Shown here: positions 44,053 to 52,773 of the stretch, piece by piece
Numbering within the stretch: position 1 is the first letter of the stretch
Layout: every line of letters begins with the position of its first letter
Assembly: GCA_050246915.1 (NCBI GenBank)
Contig: JBFWVD010000031.1
Location: forward strand, 1 to 57,878
DNA length: 57,878 nucleotides
Origin: JBFWVD01 sp050246915
Lineage (GTDB): Bacteria; Actinomycetota; Acidimicrobiia; Acidimicrobiales; Ilumatobacteraceae
Direction of reading: 5' to 3'
Program-made: the position numbers and the translations under genes
Notes under the pieces: model-generated
What the model saw: the letters and a program-made list of their open reading frames with translations, nothing else
Told to the model about the DNA's origin: nothing
Database searches by the model: none

Positions 44053-44819
44053 TGGCCGTCATCGCGCTCACCTCCGCATCCGGCTCGCCCGGGGTCACCA
44101 CGACCGCCGTTGGCATGTCGCTCCTATGGCCGCGGCCCGTCCTGCTCATCGAGGCGGACCCCACGGGCGGGTCCGGCCTGCTTGCGGGCTACTTCCGCGG
44201 GACGCGAGAGTACGGCGGCGGGCTCATCGAGCTGGCGCTCACGTCGAGCAGCATCCACGACGGGCTCGCCGAAGTGTCCGAACGCATCAAGGGCACAGGC
44301 GTCTCGTTCGTCGCGGGTACACGTTCGCACACCCAATCACCCGCGCTCCGAGATCTGTGGCAGCCGCTCTCCGAGGAGTTGGCCGATCTGGAGTCGACCG
44401 GCCAGGACGTCATCGTTGACGCCGGCCGACTTGGGCTCATCGGCGCGCCTGACCCGCTGCTTGTGAACGCCGACCTGACGCTCATCGTCACCCGCACCAA
44501 CCTCCCGGCCATCTCAGCGGTGCGATCGTGGGCGGACTCGGTTCAGCGTGGTGCACCGGATTGGCAACAGGCTGGCGTCCTCGTCGTCGGCGAGGGGCAG
44601 CCGTACAAGTCCCGCGAAGTGGCGCAGGCGCTCAACTTGCCGGTGATCGCCACTCTGCCCGACGACCCCGAGTCGGCAGCGGTGTTCTCCCGCGGCTCCC
44701 AGCCACCGAAGCGGTTCGAGGTCGGCGCGCTCGCCCGGGGCCTCCAGGCCGCCATTGCCGCGATCCATGCGACCGTCTCCCGGCACCGGAGCGAGCTGCT
44801 CGAAGGAGCACGACCGTGA
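44052..44819 (+). CDS. TadZ/CpaE-like P-loop ATPase
   Basis: The 255-residue protein is a MinD/ParA-type protein: ALTSASGSPGVTTTAVGMS (about 5-23, a deviant Walker A with SPGVTTT), LLIEADPTGG (about 31-40) and VIVDAGRLG (about 118). In Tad systems this protein localises the machinery at the membrane. The lysine usual in the deviant Walker A is replaced by Ser or Gly here, so ATP binding may be weak. It overlaps the CpaF gene (GTGA). Confidence 0.8.
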   Translation: MAVIALTSASGSPGVTTTAVGMSLLWPRPVLLIEADPTGGSGLLAGYFRGTREYGGGLIELALTSSSIHDGLAEVSERIKGTGVSFVAGTRSHTQSPALRDLWQPLSEELADLESTGQDVIVDAGRLGLIGAPDPLLVNADLTLIVTRTNLPAISAVRSWADSVQRGAPDWQQAGVLVVGEGQPYKSREVAQALNLPVIATLPDDPESAAVFSRGSQPPKRFEVGALARGLQAAIAAIHATVSRHRSELLEGARP

Positions 44820-46291
44820 CCAGCGAAAGCTTTGATGACGCGCCAGCGCACCTGACGGCGCTTCCCCTGTTCGCCCAACCGATCCCCGCCAGCGGACCAC
44901 GGGCGAGTTCCCTACCGCGCCCGGTCACTCCCTTGCGGACTACAACGGACTCGCCCGTGGACGACATCGACTGGTCACTGGTGGCAGCGCTCCGGGCGCA
45001 AGCATCCGAACAACTCAGCCAGGCCGTCGCCGCGGATCGAGCTCGCCTCGACAAGACCGCTCAAGAGGAGCTCGGTCGATCCATCGTGCTCGACCTGATC
45101 GAGGCGACAGTGTCGGATCGGGTGAATGCTGGCGAGCGGGCGTGGCCGCAGGCTCAGCAGAGCGCGCTCGCCCGAGCAGTCTTCGACTCGCTGTTCCGAC
45201 TCGGCCGACTTCAACAGCTCGTCGACAACGACGAGGTGGAGAACATCATCATTGCCGGCCACGACAACGTGACGCTTGAGCTCATCGACGGGTCGCTGAT
45301 CGACGGTCCGCCCGTGGCTGACTCCAACCAAGAGCTGATCGACTTCCTGGTCTTTCTGGCGTCCCGGTCCGAGGTCAATGCTCGCGGATTCTCCGAGGCG
45401 CAGCCGCGACTCCACCTGCGTCTCGATGGCGGAGCACGGCTCGCGGCAGCAGCGTGGGTGACTCCGAGACCGTCGGTGGTCATCAGGCGACACCGGCTGA
45501 TGGAGGTGACTCTCGACGACCTCGTCGAGCGGGAGATGCTCACGCCGGTCGCGGCCTCGTTCCTTCGCGCAGCGGTCAGGGCACGGAGAAGCATCGTCGT
45601 CGCCGGCAGCCAAGGCGCCGGGAAGACCACGCTGGTTCGGGCCCTGTGCGCGGAGATCGACCCGTCGGAGGCGATCGGCACCTTCGAGACCGAGTACGAG
45701 CTGCACCTGCACGAACTGAAGCGACACAAGATCGTCCACCCTTGGGAGGCACGTCCAGGCTCCGGGGAACGTGGACCCGACGGGCGCATGGCCGGCGAGT
45801 TCACGCTCGACGACGCCCTCGTCGACTCCTTCCGCTTCAACCTCTCCCGACAGATCGTCGGCGAGGTTCGCGGCAAGGAGATCTGGGCGATGATCAAGGC
45901 GATGGAGTCCGGAACCGGCTCCATCTCCACCACCCACGCTTCGGATGCTGTCGGCGCCGTCCGGAAGCTGGTCACCTGCGCAATGGAGGCAGGACCGCAC
46001 GTCACCCACGAGCTGGCGACCTCCAAGCTCGCAGCCACCATCGACCTCATCGTCCAGCTCGACCTGCGGACCACAACGATCAACGGGGTATCCCATCGGC
46101 GACGTCGAGTCGCCGAGATCATCGCCGTTGAACCGGGCGAGCGTGAGACCGGCTTCGCAACAACGCACGTCTTCGCTGCCGACAGCGACGGCACAGCCGT
46201 CCCATCGGTGCTGCCACACGAGTACCGCGCACTCGCCGCGCACGGCTTCGATCTGACGGGCTATCTGATGCAGCAGGAGACCCGGCCATGA
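44816..46291 (+). CDS. CpaF/TadA-type secretion ATPase
   Basis: The 491-residue protein has an N-terminal helical region, then a VirB11/CpaF-type ATPase: FRLGRLQQLVDNDEVENIII (about 125-145), Walker A GSQGAGKTT (about 262-270), the Asp box near TFETEYELHLHELKRHK, and the His box region with STTHASDAVGAVRKLV. It powers pilus assembly at the inner face of the membrane. GTG at 44816 overlaps the upstream stop. The next gene (TadB) overlaps by 4 bases. Length and motifs are normal for the family. Confidence 0.9.
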   Translation: MTSESFDDAPAHLTALPLFAQPIPASGPRASSLPRPVTPLRTTTDSPVDDIDWSLVAALRAQASEQLSQAVAADRARLDKTAQEELGRSIVLDLIEATVSDRVNAGERAWPQAQQSALARAVFDSLFRLGRLQQLVDNDEVENIIIAGHDNVTLELIDGSLIDGPPVADSNQELIDFLVFLASRSEVNARGFSEAQPRLHLRLDGGARLAAAAWVTPRPSVVIRRHRLMEVTLDDLVEREMLTPVAASFLRAAVRARRSIVVAGSQGAGKTTLVRALCAEIDPSEAIGTFETEYELHLHELKRHKIVHPWEARPGSGERGPDGRMAGEFTLDDALVDSFRFNLSRQIVGEVRGKEIWAMIKAMESGTGSISTTHASDAVGAVRKLVTCAMEAGPHVTHELATSKLAATIDLIVQLDLRTTTINGVSHRRRRVAEIIAVEPGERETGFATTHVFAADSDGTAVPSVLPHEYRALAAHGFDLTGYLMQQETRP

Positions 46292-47142
46292 TCGCGCTCG
46301 TCCCGGCTCTCGCCGGCGCGCTCGTTGTCGCCGGTGTCATCGGCGTCGTTCTCGGTCTACGGCCAACTCCGGTTCGGGAAGGGCGCTCACGAGTTCGACG
46401 AGTACGGCGGCTCCAGCACCTCGACCGTACTTCCCGGACGCTCCTGCTCGGTGGTCTCGGCGCAGGGCTGGTCGCATGGCTCGTCACCGGATGGGCATTC
46501 GCCGTCATCGCCGTCCCTGTGGCGGCCGTCGGACTGCCCATGCTGCTATCGGCTGGCTCTGCCGCCTCTCGCATCCAGCGTCTCGAAGCGATGGAGGAAT
46601 GGACCCGGTCGCTTGCCGGGGTGCTCACCGTCGGCGTCGGCCTGGAACAGGCGCTGGTCGCCACACTGCGCTCTACCCCTGCTCCGATCGCGCCCGAGGT
46701 CACGCGACTCGTCGCCCGCCTGCGTGCCCGCTGGGTCACCGAGGAGGCGCTGCGCGCGTTCGCCGACGAGCTCGACGACTCCACCGGAGATCTGATCGCA
46801 GCGAATCTGATTCTCGGCGCTCGGCGCCGTGGCGCCGGGTTGTCGAGCGTCCTCGAAGGGCTCGCCGAATCGGTAGCGGCCGACGTCCGCGCGCGTCGTC
46901 AGGTCGAAGCCGATCGGGCGAAACCTCGTGCAACCGCCCGTTGGGTCACCCTCATCAGCGTCGGCGTACTCGTGATCCTGGCGATCTCCGGGACGTACGT
47001 CGAGCCGTACAGGAGCCCACTCGGGCAGGTGATCTTGATCGTGTTGCTCTCGGGCTACATCGCGACTCTCGTCTGGATGAAGCGCATGGCCGTCGGACGG
47101 GACCTTCCCCGGTTCTTGGATGCCCGAGGAGGCACGGCATGA
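46288..47142 (+). CDS. TadB-like pilus inner-membrane protein
   Basis: The 284-residue protein has N-terminal membrane helices (PALAGALVVAGVIGVVLGL; LLGGLGAGLVAWLVTGWAF), a cytoplasmic type II secretion F-like domain (LEAMEEWTRSLAGVLTVGVGLEQAL; LGARRRGAGLSSVLEGLAES), and C-terminal helices (WVTLISVGVLVILAISGTY; LGQVILIVLLSGYIATLVW). It forms the platform on which CpaF acts. ATGA overlaps both neighbours. Confidence 0.85.
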   Translation: MIALVPALAGALVVAGVIGVVLGLRPTPVREGRSRVRRVRRLQHLDRTSRTLLLGGLGAGLVAWLVTGWAFAVIAVPVAAVGLPMLLSAGSAASRIQRLEAMEEWTRSLAGVLTVGVGLEQALVATLRSTPAPIAPEVTRLVARLRARWVTEEALRAFADELDDSTGDLIAANLILGARRRGAGLSSVLEGLAESVAADVRARRQVEADRAKPRATARWVTLISVGVLVILAISGTYVEPYRSPLGQVILIVLLSGYIATLVWMKRMAVGRDLPRFLDARGGTA

Positions 47143-48044
47143 CCACGGGCCTTCAACTCGCTCTCGCCTCCGGCGCGCTCCTCACCCTCGGAGTCGTGCT
47201 GCTCGTCACGCGTCTGACCCCCGCCGAGCCGGATCTCGCGGAAGCACTGAGTCGGCTAACGCCCGCCCGTGGGCGGTCGCGTGCTCTCGAACCGTCAACC
47301 GCATCGACTGGCAGGGAACGGATCGGCGTCTGGGCGATCAAAGTGCTCCCACCCGCACTCTGGGTCCGCACGCCAACACGCGAACTCGCGATCCTCAGAA
47401 TCCCCATCGCCCGGTTCTATGGCGACAAGCTGACCTTCGCCGGGCTCGGCCTCGTCCTCCCACCGCTGCTTGCGTGGTTCTTCAACCTCATCGGCCTGGG
47501 GTTCCCAATCGCCGTTCCAGCGCTCGCCTCGCTCGGCCTGGCCGCTGTCATGTTCTTCTTGCCCAACTACAACGCCATCGACGACGCTCGGAAGGCCCGG
47601 CTCGAGTTCTCCCGGGCACTCGGGGCCTACATCGACCTCGTCGCCTTGGAGCGCAACAACGGGTCCGGCGTACGGCAGGCAATGGAGTCGGCAGCCGAGG
47701 TCGGCGACTCGTGGGTGTTCACCCGCCTGTCCGAAGAACTGACACGTTCCCGCTGGTCCGGGCTCCCGCCGTGGGACGCCCTGCACACCTTGGCCGACGA
47801 GCTGGGGCTGCCGGAGCTGGACGACTTCGCCGACATCATGCGGCTCTCAGGGGAGGAGGGTGCCTCGGTCTACGCAACTCTGCGAGCGCGGTCGACCGCC
47901 ATGCGGACGGCGATGCTCAACGACGAGATTGCCGAGGCCAACGCCGTAGGCGAGCGCATGACCATCCCAGGCTCCCTGCTCGGCGTCATCTTCATGGCGC
48001 TGCTGGTTGCTCCATCCCTGCTGCGGATGTTCAGCAACACCTGA
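47139..48044 (+). CDS. TadC-like pilus inner-membrane protein
   Basis: The 301-residue protein has helices at about 5-24, 97-117 and 123-143 (LTFAGLGLVLPPLLAWFF; FPIAVPALASLGLAAVMFF), then a type II secretion F-like domain (ARLEFSRALGAYIDLVALERNNGSG), and a C-terminal helix (SLLGVIFMALLVAPSLLRM). It is the partner of TadB in the pilus platform. ATG at 47139. The operon then has a 40-base gap before the pilin gene. Confidence 0.85.
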   Translation: MTTGLQLALASGALLTLGVVLLVTRLTPAEPDLAEALSRLTPARGRSRALEPSTASTGRERIGVWAIKVLPPALWVRTPTRELAILRIPIARFYGDKLTFAGLGLVLPPLLAWFFNLIGLGFPIAVPALASLGLAAVMFFLPNYNAIDDARKARLEFSRALGAYIDLVALERNNGSGVRQAMESAAEVGDSWVFTRLSEELTRSRWSGLPPWDALHTLADELGLPELDDFADIMRLSGEEGASVYATLRARSTAMRTAMLNDEIAEANAVGERMTIPGSLLGVIFMALLVAPSLLRMFSNT

Positions 48045-48084
48045 CCCCCCACGAAAGGGACCTCATCCACGAAAGGACGAACAG

Positions 48085-48273
48085 ATGAATCGATTGCTCA
48101 CCCTCCTAGTCACACTCCATCTCGGGCTCGATGCCCGACTGCGTGCCCGCGACCAGCGCGGCTCGGTGACCACCGAGCACGTGCTGTGGGCCGTGGCAGT
48201 GATCGCGATCGTCGGGATCGTCGTCGCGGCGGTGAAGGCGTATGTCGAGAGCCAGGCCGGGAACATCAAGTAG
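48085..48273 (+). CDS. Flp-like pilin
   Basis: The 62-residue protein has a basic N-terminus (RLRARDQRG), then SVTTEHVLWAVAVIAIVGIVVAAVKAYV, the hydrophobic helix of class III (Flp) pilins. The G-S-V-x-x-E order fits processing after Gly with Glu at +5. It would be the pilus subunit. The ribosome binding site is GAAAGGA upstream of ATG 48085. Its 3' end overlaps the next gene by 32 bases. Confidence 0.8.
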   Translation: MNRLLTLLVTLHLGLDARLRARDQRGSVTTEHVLWAVAVIAIVGIVVAAVKAYVESQAGNIK

Positions 48274-48652
48274 CCGTCGGCAGGACGAGCGTGGCTCGGC
48301 GACCATCGAGCTGATGATCCTCCTGCCAGCACTCTTCGCAGTGATGTTTCTCGGCATGCAGGCGGCGCTGTTCTACCACGCGCGGTCGGTGGCCATAGCC
48401 GCCGCGCAAGAAGGCGCTCGCGCTGCCGGGGGCGAGAACGGCAAGGAGGCCGACGGCGTACAGGCAGCCGCTGCGTTCATCGAGGACGCCGGCGGTGACG
48501 ACGTGCTGTCCGGAGCGACCAGCACAGCGAACCGCACCACGACGACCGTCACGGTCGTCGTCCGAGGGCACTCACTGAGCGTGATCCCCGGATGGTCGCC
48601 CGTGGTCCGACAGGTGGCGTCCGTGCCTGTCGAGAGGCTCACGGCCCCATGA
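48242..48652 (+). CDS. TadE-like pilus protein 1
   Basis: The 136-residue protein has RRQDERGSATIELMILLPALFAVMFLGMQ (about 12-40), the TadE-type pilin-like N-terminus with G-S and E at +5, followed by a periplasmic or surface domain. The ATG at 48242 lies within the pilin gene; no better start lies between. Its stop overlaps the next start (ATGA). It is a minor pseudopilin in the Tad machinery. Confidence 0.8.
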   Translation: MSRARPGTSSSRRQDERGSATIELMILLPALFAVMFLGMQAALFYHARSVAIAAAQEGARAAGGENGKEADGVQAAAAFIEDAGGDDVLSGATSTANRTTTTVTVVVRGHSLSVIPGWSPVVRQVASVPVERLTAP

Positions 48653-49083
48653 CACGCTTCCGGTCCAGAGACGAACGCGGATCTGCCTCGATCGAGGCAG
48701 CTATCGGCGTGCCAGCCTTCGCGCTGTTCGTTGGGCTCATCATCTTCGGTGGACGGACCGCGACGACCCACCAGTCCGTAGAAACCGCCGCGGCCGATGC
48801 CGCTCGTGCCGCCTCGATCGAACGCACCGGCAGCTCGGCACAGACGAAGGCGATCTCCGCGGCGAACACAAGCCTGGCCAATCAGGACGTGCACTGCCTG
48901 GACATCGACATCGCCGTCGACACCGGGCAGTTCAGTCGTGCCGTCGGCGAGGGTGCCACCGTCTCGGTGACCGTCGCCTGTCGGCTGGATCTGTCCGACC
49001 TGTCAGTGCCCGGAGTGCCGGGAAGCCGCCTGATCAAAGCGACGATGACCAGCCCGATCGACACATGGAGGGAGCGCGGATGA
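48649..49083 (+). CDS. TadE-like pilus protein 2
   Basis: The 144-residue protein begins MTRFRSRDERGSASIEAAIG, then VPAFALFVGLIIFGGRTATT, again a TadE-type signal helix with Gly-Ser and Glu at +5. The rest is a domain with two Cys (DVHCLDIDIAV; VTVACRLDL), which may form a disulfide. ATGA links to the preceding gene and the next. It is a minor pilin-like component. Confidence 0.8.
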   Translation: MTRFRSRDERGSASIEAAIGVPAFALFVGLIIFGGRTATTHQSVETAAADAARAASIERTGSSAQTKAISAANTSLANQDVHCLDIDIAVDTGQFSRAVGEGATVSVTVACRLDLSDLSVPGVPGSRLIKATMTSPIDTWRERG

Positions 49084-49505
49084 CACGACATACCCGCGAC
49101 GAGCGCGGCTCCATCTCGATCTGGATGGTGACCGCCAGCTTCGTGATGATGGTCCTCGTCGGCCTTGCCGTCGACCTCGGCGGCCAAGTCCACGCCAAGC
49201 AGCGCGCTCACAACATCGCCGCCGAAGCCGCCCGCACTGGAGGCGAACAGGTCGAGCCGGCCCCAGCCATCGAAGGGCGCTATGTCCGCGTCGACACCGC
49301 CGCGGCCCGCACGGCGGCCGAGCAGTACCTCACCGCGTCCGGTGTCACGGGAACAGTCGCGGTGACCGGCGGAGACACGATTCGCGTCGAGGTGACGGAC
49401 ACCTACACACCCAAGTTCTTGAGCTTCATCGGCATCGGCGACCTCACCGTCACCTCCGACGCCTCGGCCCGCATCGTCCGCAGTCTGGGAGGAACCGAAC
49501 AGTGA
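49080..49505 (+). CDS. TadG/TadE-like pilus protein 3
   Basis: The 141-residue protein begins MTRHTRDERGSISIWMVTAS, then FVMMVLVGLAVDLGGQVHAK, a TadE/TadG-type helix. Here the +5 Glu is replaced by Trp or Ile, which fits the TadG-like variant. The rest is a small beta domain. ATG at 49080 is preferred over the ATG at 49065. The stop overlaps the GTG of the LysM-BTAD gene. Confidence 0.75.
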   Translation: MTRHTRDERGSISIWMVTASFVMMVLVGLAVDLGGQVHAKQRAHNIAAEAARTGGEQVEPAPAIEGRYVRVDTAAARTAAEQYLTASGVTGTVAVTGGDTIRVEVTDTYTPKFLSFIGIGDLTVTSDASARIVRSLGGTEQ

Positions 49506-52500
49506 CCCCACGCAACCGCCTCGCTGGATTGGCCGCGAGCCTGCTCATCCTCCTCCTCGTCGCCGGGACTCCACTGCTTCTCGTCACGATTGGCGCGACC
49601 CCGTGGCATGAGAGCCTCGCCGACCTCAGAACACTCCTCACCAGTCCCGATGACGGCACCCTCGCGCTGCTCGTCATCAGCGCCGTCGCCTGGATCGCGT
49701 GGGCAGTGATGGCGGTGTCGTTCGGGGTCGAGATCCTTGCCGCCATCCGCGGTTGCCCCGCTCCGCGACTTCCGGGGCTCGGGCTCCCGCAGGGCCTCGC
49801 CGGTCGGCTGGTCGCCGTCGCGGCACTGCTCTTCGCCGTGGCTCCAAGCGTCGTCCCCATGTTCACTCCTCAGCCCGCCCATGCGGCGCCAGCGGTCGAA
49901 ACACCGAACCTCGTCAGCCTGCCGCTCGCGGCACCGCTCCCGGCCGTCGAAGCCTCACCCTCGACCGCGACGATCAACGTCGAGCCGCCGAGCATTGAGT
50001 ACACCGTGCGCCGGGGCGACAGCTTGTGGAAGATCGCTGAGGAACACCTCGGCGACGGGATGCGATTTCGCGAGATCATCGCGCTCAACCAGGCCGTGTT
50101 GCCCGCGAATCCTGACTTCATCGAACCGGGGCTGATTCTCCGGCTGCCGGGCGACGCCGAAACCGACCGCGACGAGGCATCCGAGCCTCGTGCCGAGGAG
50201 ACGCACGTGGTCGAGCCTGGCGACACCCTGTGGGACATCGCCGATGAGGAACTGGGTGACGGCGAGCGCTATCCCGAGATCTTCGAGGCGTCACGCGAGA
50301 CCGTTCAGCCTGACGGACAACAACTAACGGACCCGGATCTGATCCGCCCAGGTTGGGCGCTCACTATCCCCGGCGCGGCCGCGGACCCGCCCGTGGTCGA
50401 GCCGCCGGTCGTTGAAGACCCGCCCGTGATCGAGCCCGGTGGCAGGCACGTCGGACGAGACCCGGACGAGACCACTCCACCCACCGACGCACCCTCCACG
50501 ACACCCCGCGCGGAACACGACAACTCGCCCGTGGCATCTGAGACCGACGACGGAGACGACGAGAAGGAGGCAGCGTCGTGGGTGCTGCCTGGACTGGTTG
50601 GCGGCGGTGCCCTGCTCGCCGGAGCCGTGCTGGCCGCCATACGCGCTCACCGACGAACCCAGCAGCGGTATCGCCGTCCTGGCTTCATGGTGGAACCGCC
50701 ACCTCCAGAGGTTCGAGCGGTCGAACGAACCGCGACCGTGGCCGGTGGTCCAACAGCTGAGGTGATCGTCCAACTCGACCTCTTGCTGCGACACCTCGCC
50801 ACGTCCACGAGCGAGCCGCCCACACTCGACGCCGTCGAGGTAGGCAAGCAGTCCGTCACTCTGCATCTCGCCAAGCCTGCGGACCTGCCCGAGCCGTGGT
50901 CCGGTGCCGACACGACATGGTCGGCCGAACTCGACTCGCCCGTAGCAGATGAAGACGTCCTCCCGCCGTACCCGTTGCTCGCCAGCATCGGGCAGGGCGC
51001 CGACGGACACATGTGGCTGCTCGACCTGGAACGGCTTGGGTCAATCGCTCTCACCGGCGACCCCGGGCGTGCTCTGGCGCTCGCCCGTCATCTGGCCGCC
51101 GAACTGGCCCTGAGCCCGTGGGCCGTCATCGCCATCGTCGACACGATCGACGTAGCTCCCGAACTCGCGGACCTCGATGCGCTCCGGCTGCGGGTGCACC
51201 CGGCAGACGACACGGAGTTCCTCGACCGCCTCCGCCACGACCTCGCTCGTGATCAAGAGGACGGTCACGGAGACCCCGAGCCGTTCCGCGTCCTGCTCGT
51301 TGCTGGGGATCGCAGCAGCGAGGTCTGCGCGCTCGCTGAGCTGGTCCAGCACCAGACGTCGCGTTCCGGCTTCTCGGTGGTCACCATCGGAGAAGCCGAG
51401 CCCGGCGATCTCGCGGTCGAGCTGACCAGCGACGGTCGGCTCCGCGTCCAGAAGATGGACCTCGACCTGCTCGCCGCTGGCCTGACAGCAGACGAAGCAA
51501 CCGCCACCGCAGCAATCGTCGACCTGACGCGCGAATCGTCCGTGGTTCCGATGCCGCGTGAGGACGAGGCGACGGGGTGGCGTGCACTCGCCGACCAGGC
51601 CGGCGCCCTGCTGCCTGAGTTGACTGAGGCCCGGCCTGCGGGTGAGGCGGGAAGTGACGCTCTTCTCCCCGAGGCTCCCCAGCGGTACGAGGCCGTCGCA
51701 TCTACGACGGCCGACGACGTCGCCACACTTGCTCCCGTCGTACCCAAGCAGACCCGCCGCGCCGTCGAGGAGACCGACCCCGAGCTAGACGCTGACTTGG
51801 CCGAGTGGCACGACTCGGCGAGTCCGCTGCCGAAGCTGCAACTCCTCGGACCGGTGACCGTCACTGCCCCGAGCGAGCCACCGGAAGCCGTCACTGAGCG
51901 CCGGGCCTACTTCACCGAGCTCGTCACCTATCTGGCGCTTCACCCGGCCGGTGTTTCGTCACGACTGGTCCGTGACGCGTTTGGGATCAGCCAGTCACGA
52001 GCACGCACCGACCTCGGGTCCATTCGAGAGTGGTTCGGCATCAGCGCACGAAGCGACCAGCCACACCTACCGGCAGCGACCACCTCCCCAGCGCACGCGG
52101 CGCGGGGCGTTGGCGGCTACCAACTGCACGACGTCCTCGTCGACTTCGACCTCTTCCGCCGGCTTCGTGTCCGCGCCCAGGCGCACGGAGCCGATGGCAT
52201 GGCCGACCTGGGGACGGCGCTTGAACTGGTCACCGGCGAGCCGTTCAGCGCGCTGCGCTCGCCGGGCTGGAGTTGGCTGCTCGATGATGAGCGCGTCCAC
52301 GAGACCGCCATGCTCGCAGTCGTCGACGTCGCTCACATCGTCGCGACGGACGCATTCTCCCGAGGTGATCTCGAACGCGCCCGCTACGCGGCGGAGATCG
52401 GATGCAAGGCCGCGCCGTACGACGAGGTCTGCCGACTCGACCTCGCCAGGGTCGCCGAAGCCGAAGGTCACGAGACGCTCGCAGATCAGATCCTCGACGA

Positions 52501-52615
52501 GCACGTCTTCAACCGCACCGACGACCACCTGCCCCCGATCGACCTGCCCGACCGGACGAAGACCGTGGTCAAGAACCACGAGTGGGGTGGCCCGAAGCGG
52601 CCCGGCAGGGGCTGA
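49502..52615 (+). CDS. Membrane LysM protein with BTAD domain
   Basis: The 1037-residue protein has three N-terminal membrane helices (about 8-32, 54-82 and 101-122) and two LysM domains (YTVRRGDSLWKIAEEHLGDG at about 167; HVVEPGDTLWDIADEELGDG at about 236). A Pro-rich linker, another membrane helix (about 357-380) and a cytoplasmic part follow, ending in a bacterial transcriptional activator (BTAD) domain (about 860-1010; LLGPVTVTAPSE before it, SRARTDLGSIREWFG and ALELVTGEPFSALR within). LysM binds peptidoglycan; the BTAD part is found in SARP-type regulators but here has no clear DNA-binding half. It closes the Tad operon, coupled by GTGA at 49502. It likely couples the cell wall to the pilus machine. 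Confidence 0.8.
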   Translation: MTPRNRLAGLAASLLILLLVAGTPLLLVTIGATPWHESLADLRTLLTSPDDGTLALLVISAVAWIAWAVMAVSFGVEILAAIRGCPAPRLPGLGLPQGLAGRLVAVAALLFAVAPSVVPMFTPQPAHAAPAVETPNLVSLPLAAPLPAVEASPSTATINVEPPSIEYTVRRGDSLWKIAEEHLGDGMRFREIIALNQAVLPANPDFIEPGLILRLPGDAETDRDEASEPRAEETHVVEPGDTLWDIADEELGDGERYPEIFEASRETVQPDGQQLTDPDLIRPGWALTIPGAAADPPVVEPPVVEDPPVIEPGGRHVGRDPDETTPPTDAPSTTPRAEHDNSPVASETDDGDDEKEAASWVLPGLVGGGALLAGAVLAAIRAHRRTQQRYRRPGFMVEPPPPEVRAVERTATVAGGPTAEVIVQLDLLLRHLATSTSEPPTLDAVEVGKQSVTLHLAKPADLPEPWSGADTTWSAELDSPVADEDVLPPYPLLASIGQGADGHMWLLDLERLGSIALTGDPGRALALARHLAAELALSPWAVIAIVDTIDVAPELADLDALRLRVHPADDTEFLDRLRHDLARDQEDGHGDPEPFRVLLVAGDRSSEVCALAELVQHQTSRSGFSVVTIGEAEPGDLAVELTSDGRLRVQKMDLDLLAAGLTADEATATAAIVDLTRESSVVPMPREDEATGWRALADQAGALLPELTEARPAGEAGSDALLPEAPQRYEAVASTTADDVATLAPVVPKQTRRAVEETDPELDADLAEWHDSASPLPKLQLLGPVTVTAPSEPPEAVTERRAYFTELVTYLALHPAGVSSRLVRDAFGISQSRARTDLGSIREWFGISARSDQPHLPAATTSPAHAARGVGGYQLHDVLVDFDLFRRLRVRAQAHGADGMADLGTALELVTGEPFSALRSPGWSWLLDDERVHETAMLAVVDVAHIVATDAFSRGDLERARYAAEIGCKAAPYDEVCRLDLARVAEAEGHETLADQILDEHVFNRTDDHLPPIDLPDRTKTVVKNHEWGGPKRPGRG

Positions 52616-52660
52616 TTCGTCGGCCGCATCACATCTCGCCCAGAAATTCTTTCCGAGCCA

Positions 52661-52740
52661 CCACGGGCGGGGGGTGACCTGCGACAACGCCGATCCGACG
52701 GCTCGCCCGTGGCGCCACGGGCGAGCTGACCACGGGCGAA
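52661..52740. repeat. 26-bp perfect palindrome and flanking half-sites
   Basis: Bases 52701-52726 read GCTCGCCCGTGGC then GCCACGGGCGAGC, a perfect 26-bp palindrome with no loop. Half-site-like copies lie at 52661-52671 (CCACGGGCGGG) and 52730-52740 (CCACGGGCGAA). The array lies in the 158-base gap between the LysM-BTAD and Prim-Pol genes. It is a candidate operator, partition site or origin-linked site; the rest of the gap holds no gene. Confidence 0.6.
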
Positions 52741-52773
52741 ATTTGGTGCCCCTTCCGGCGCAACGTCGTGGTC

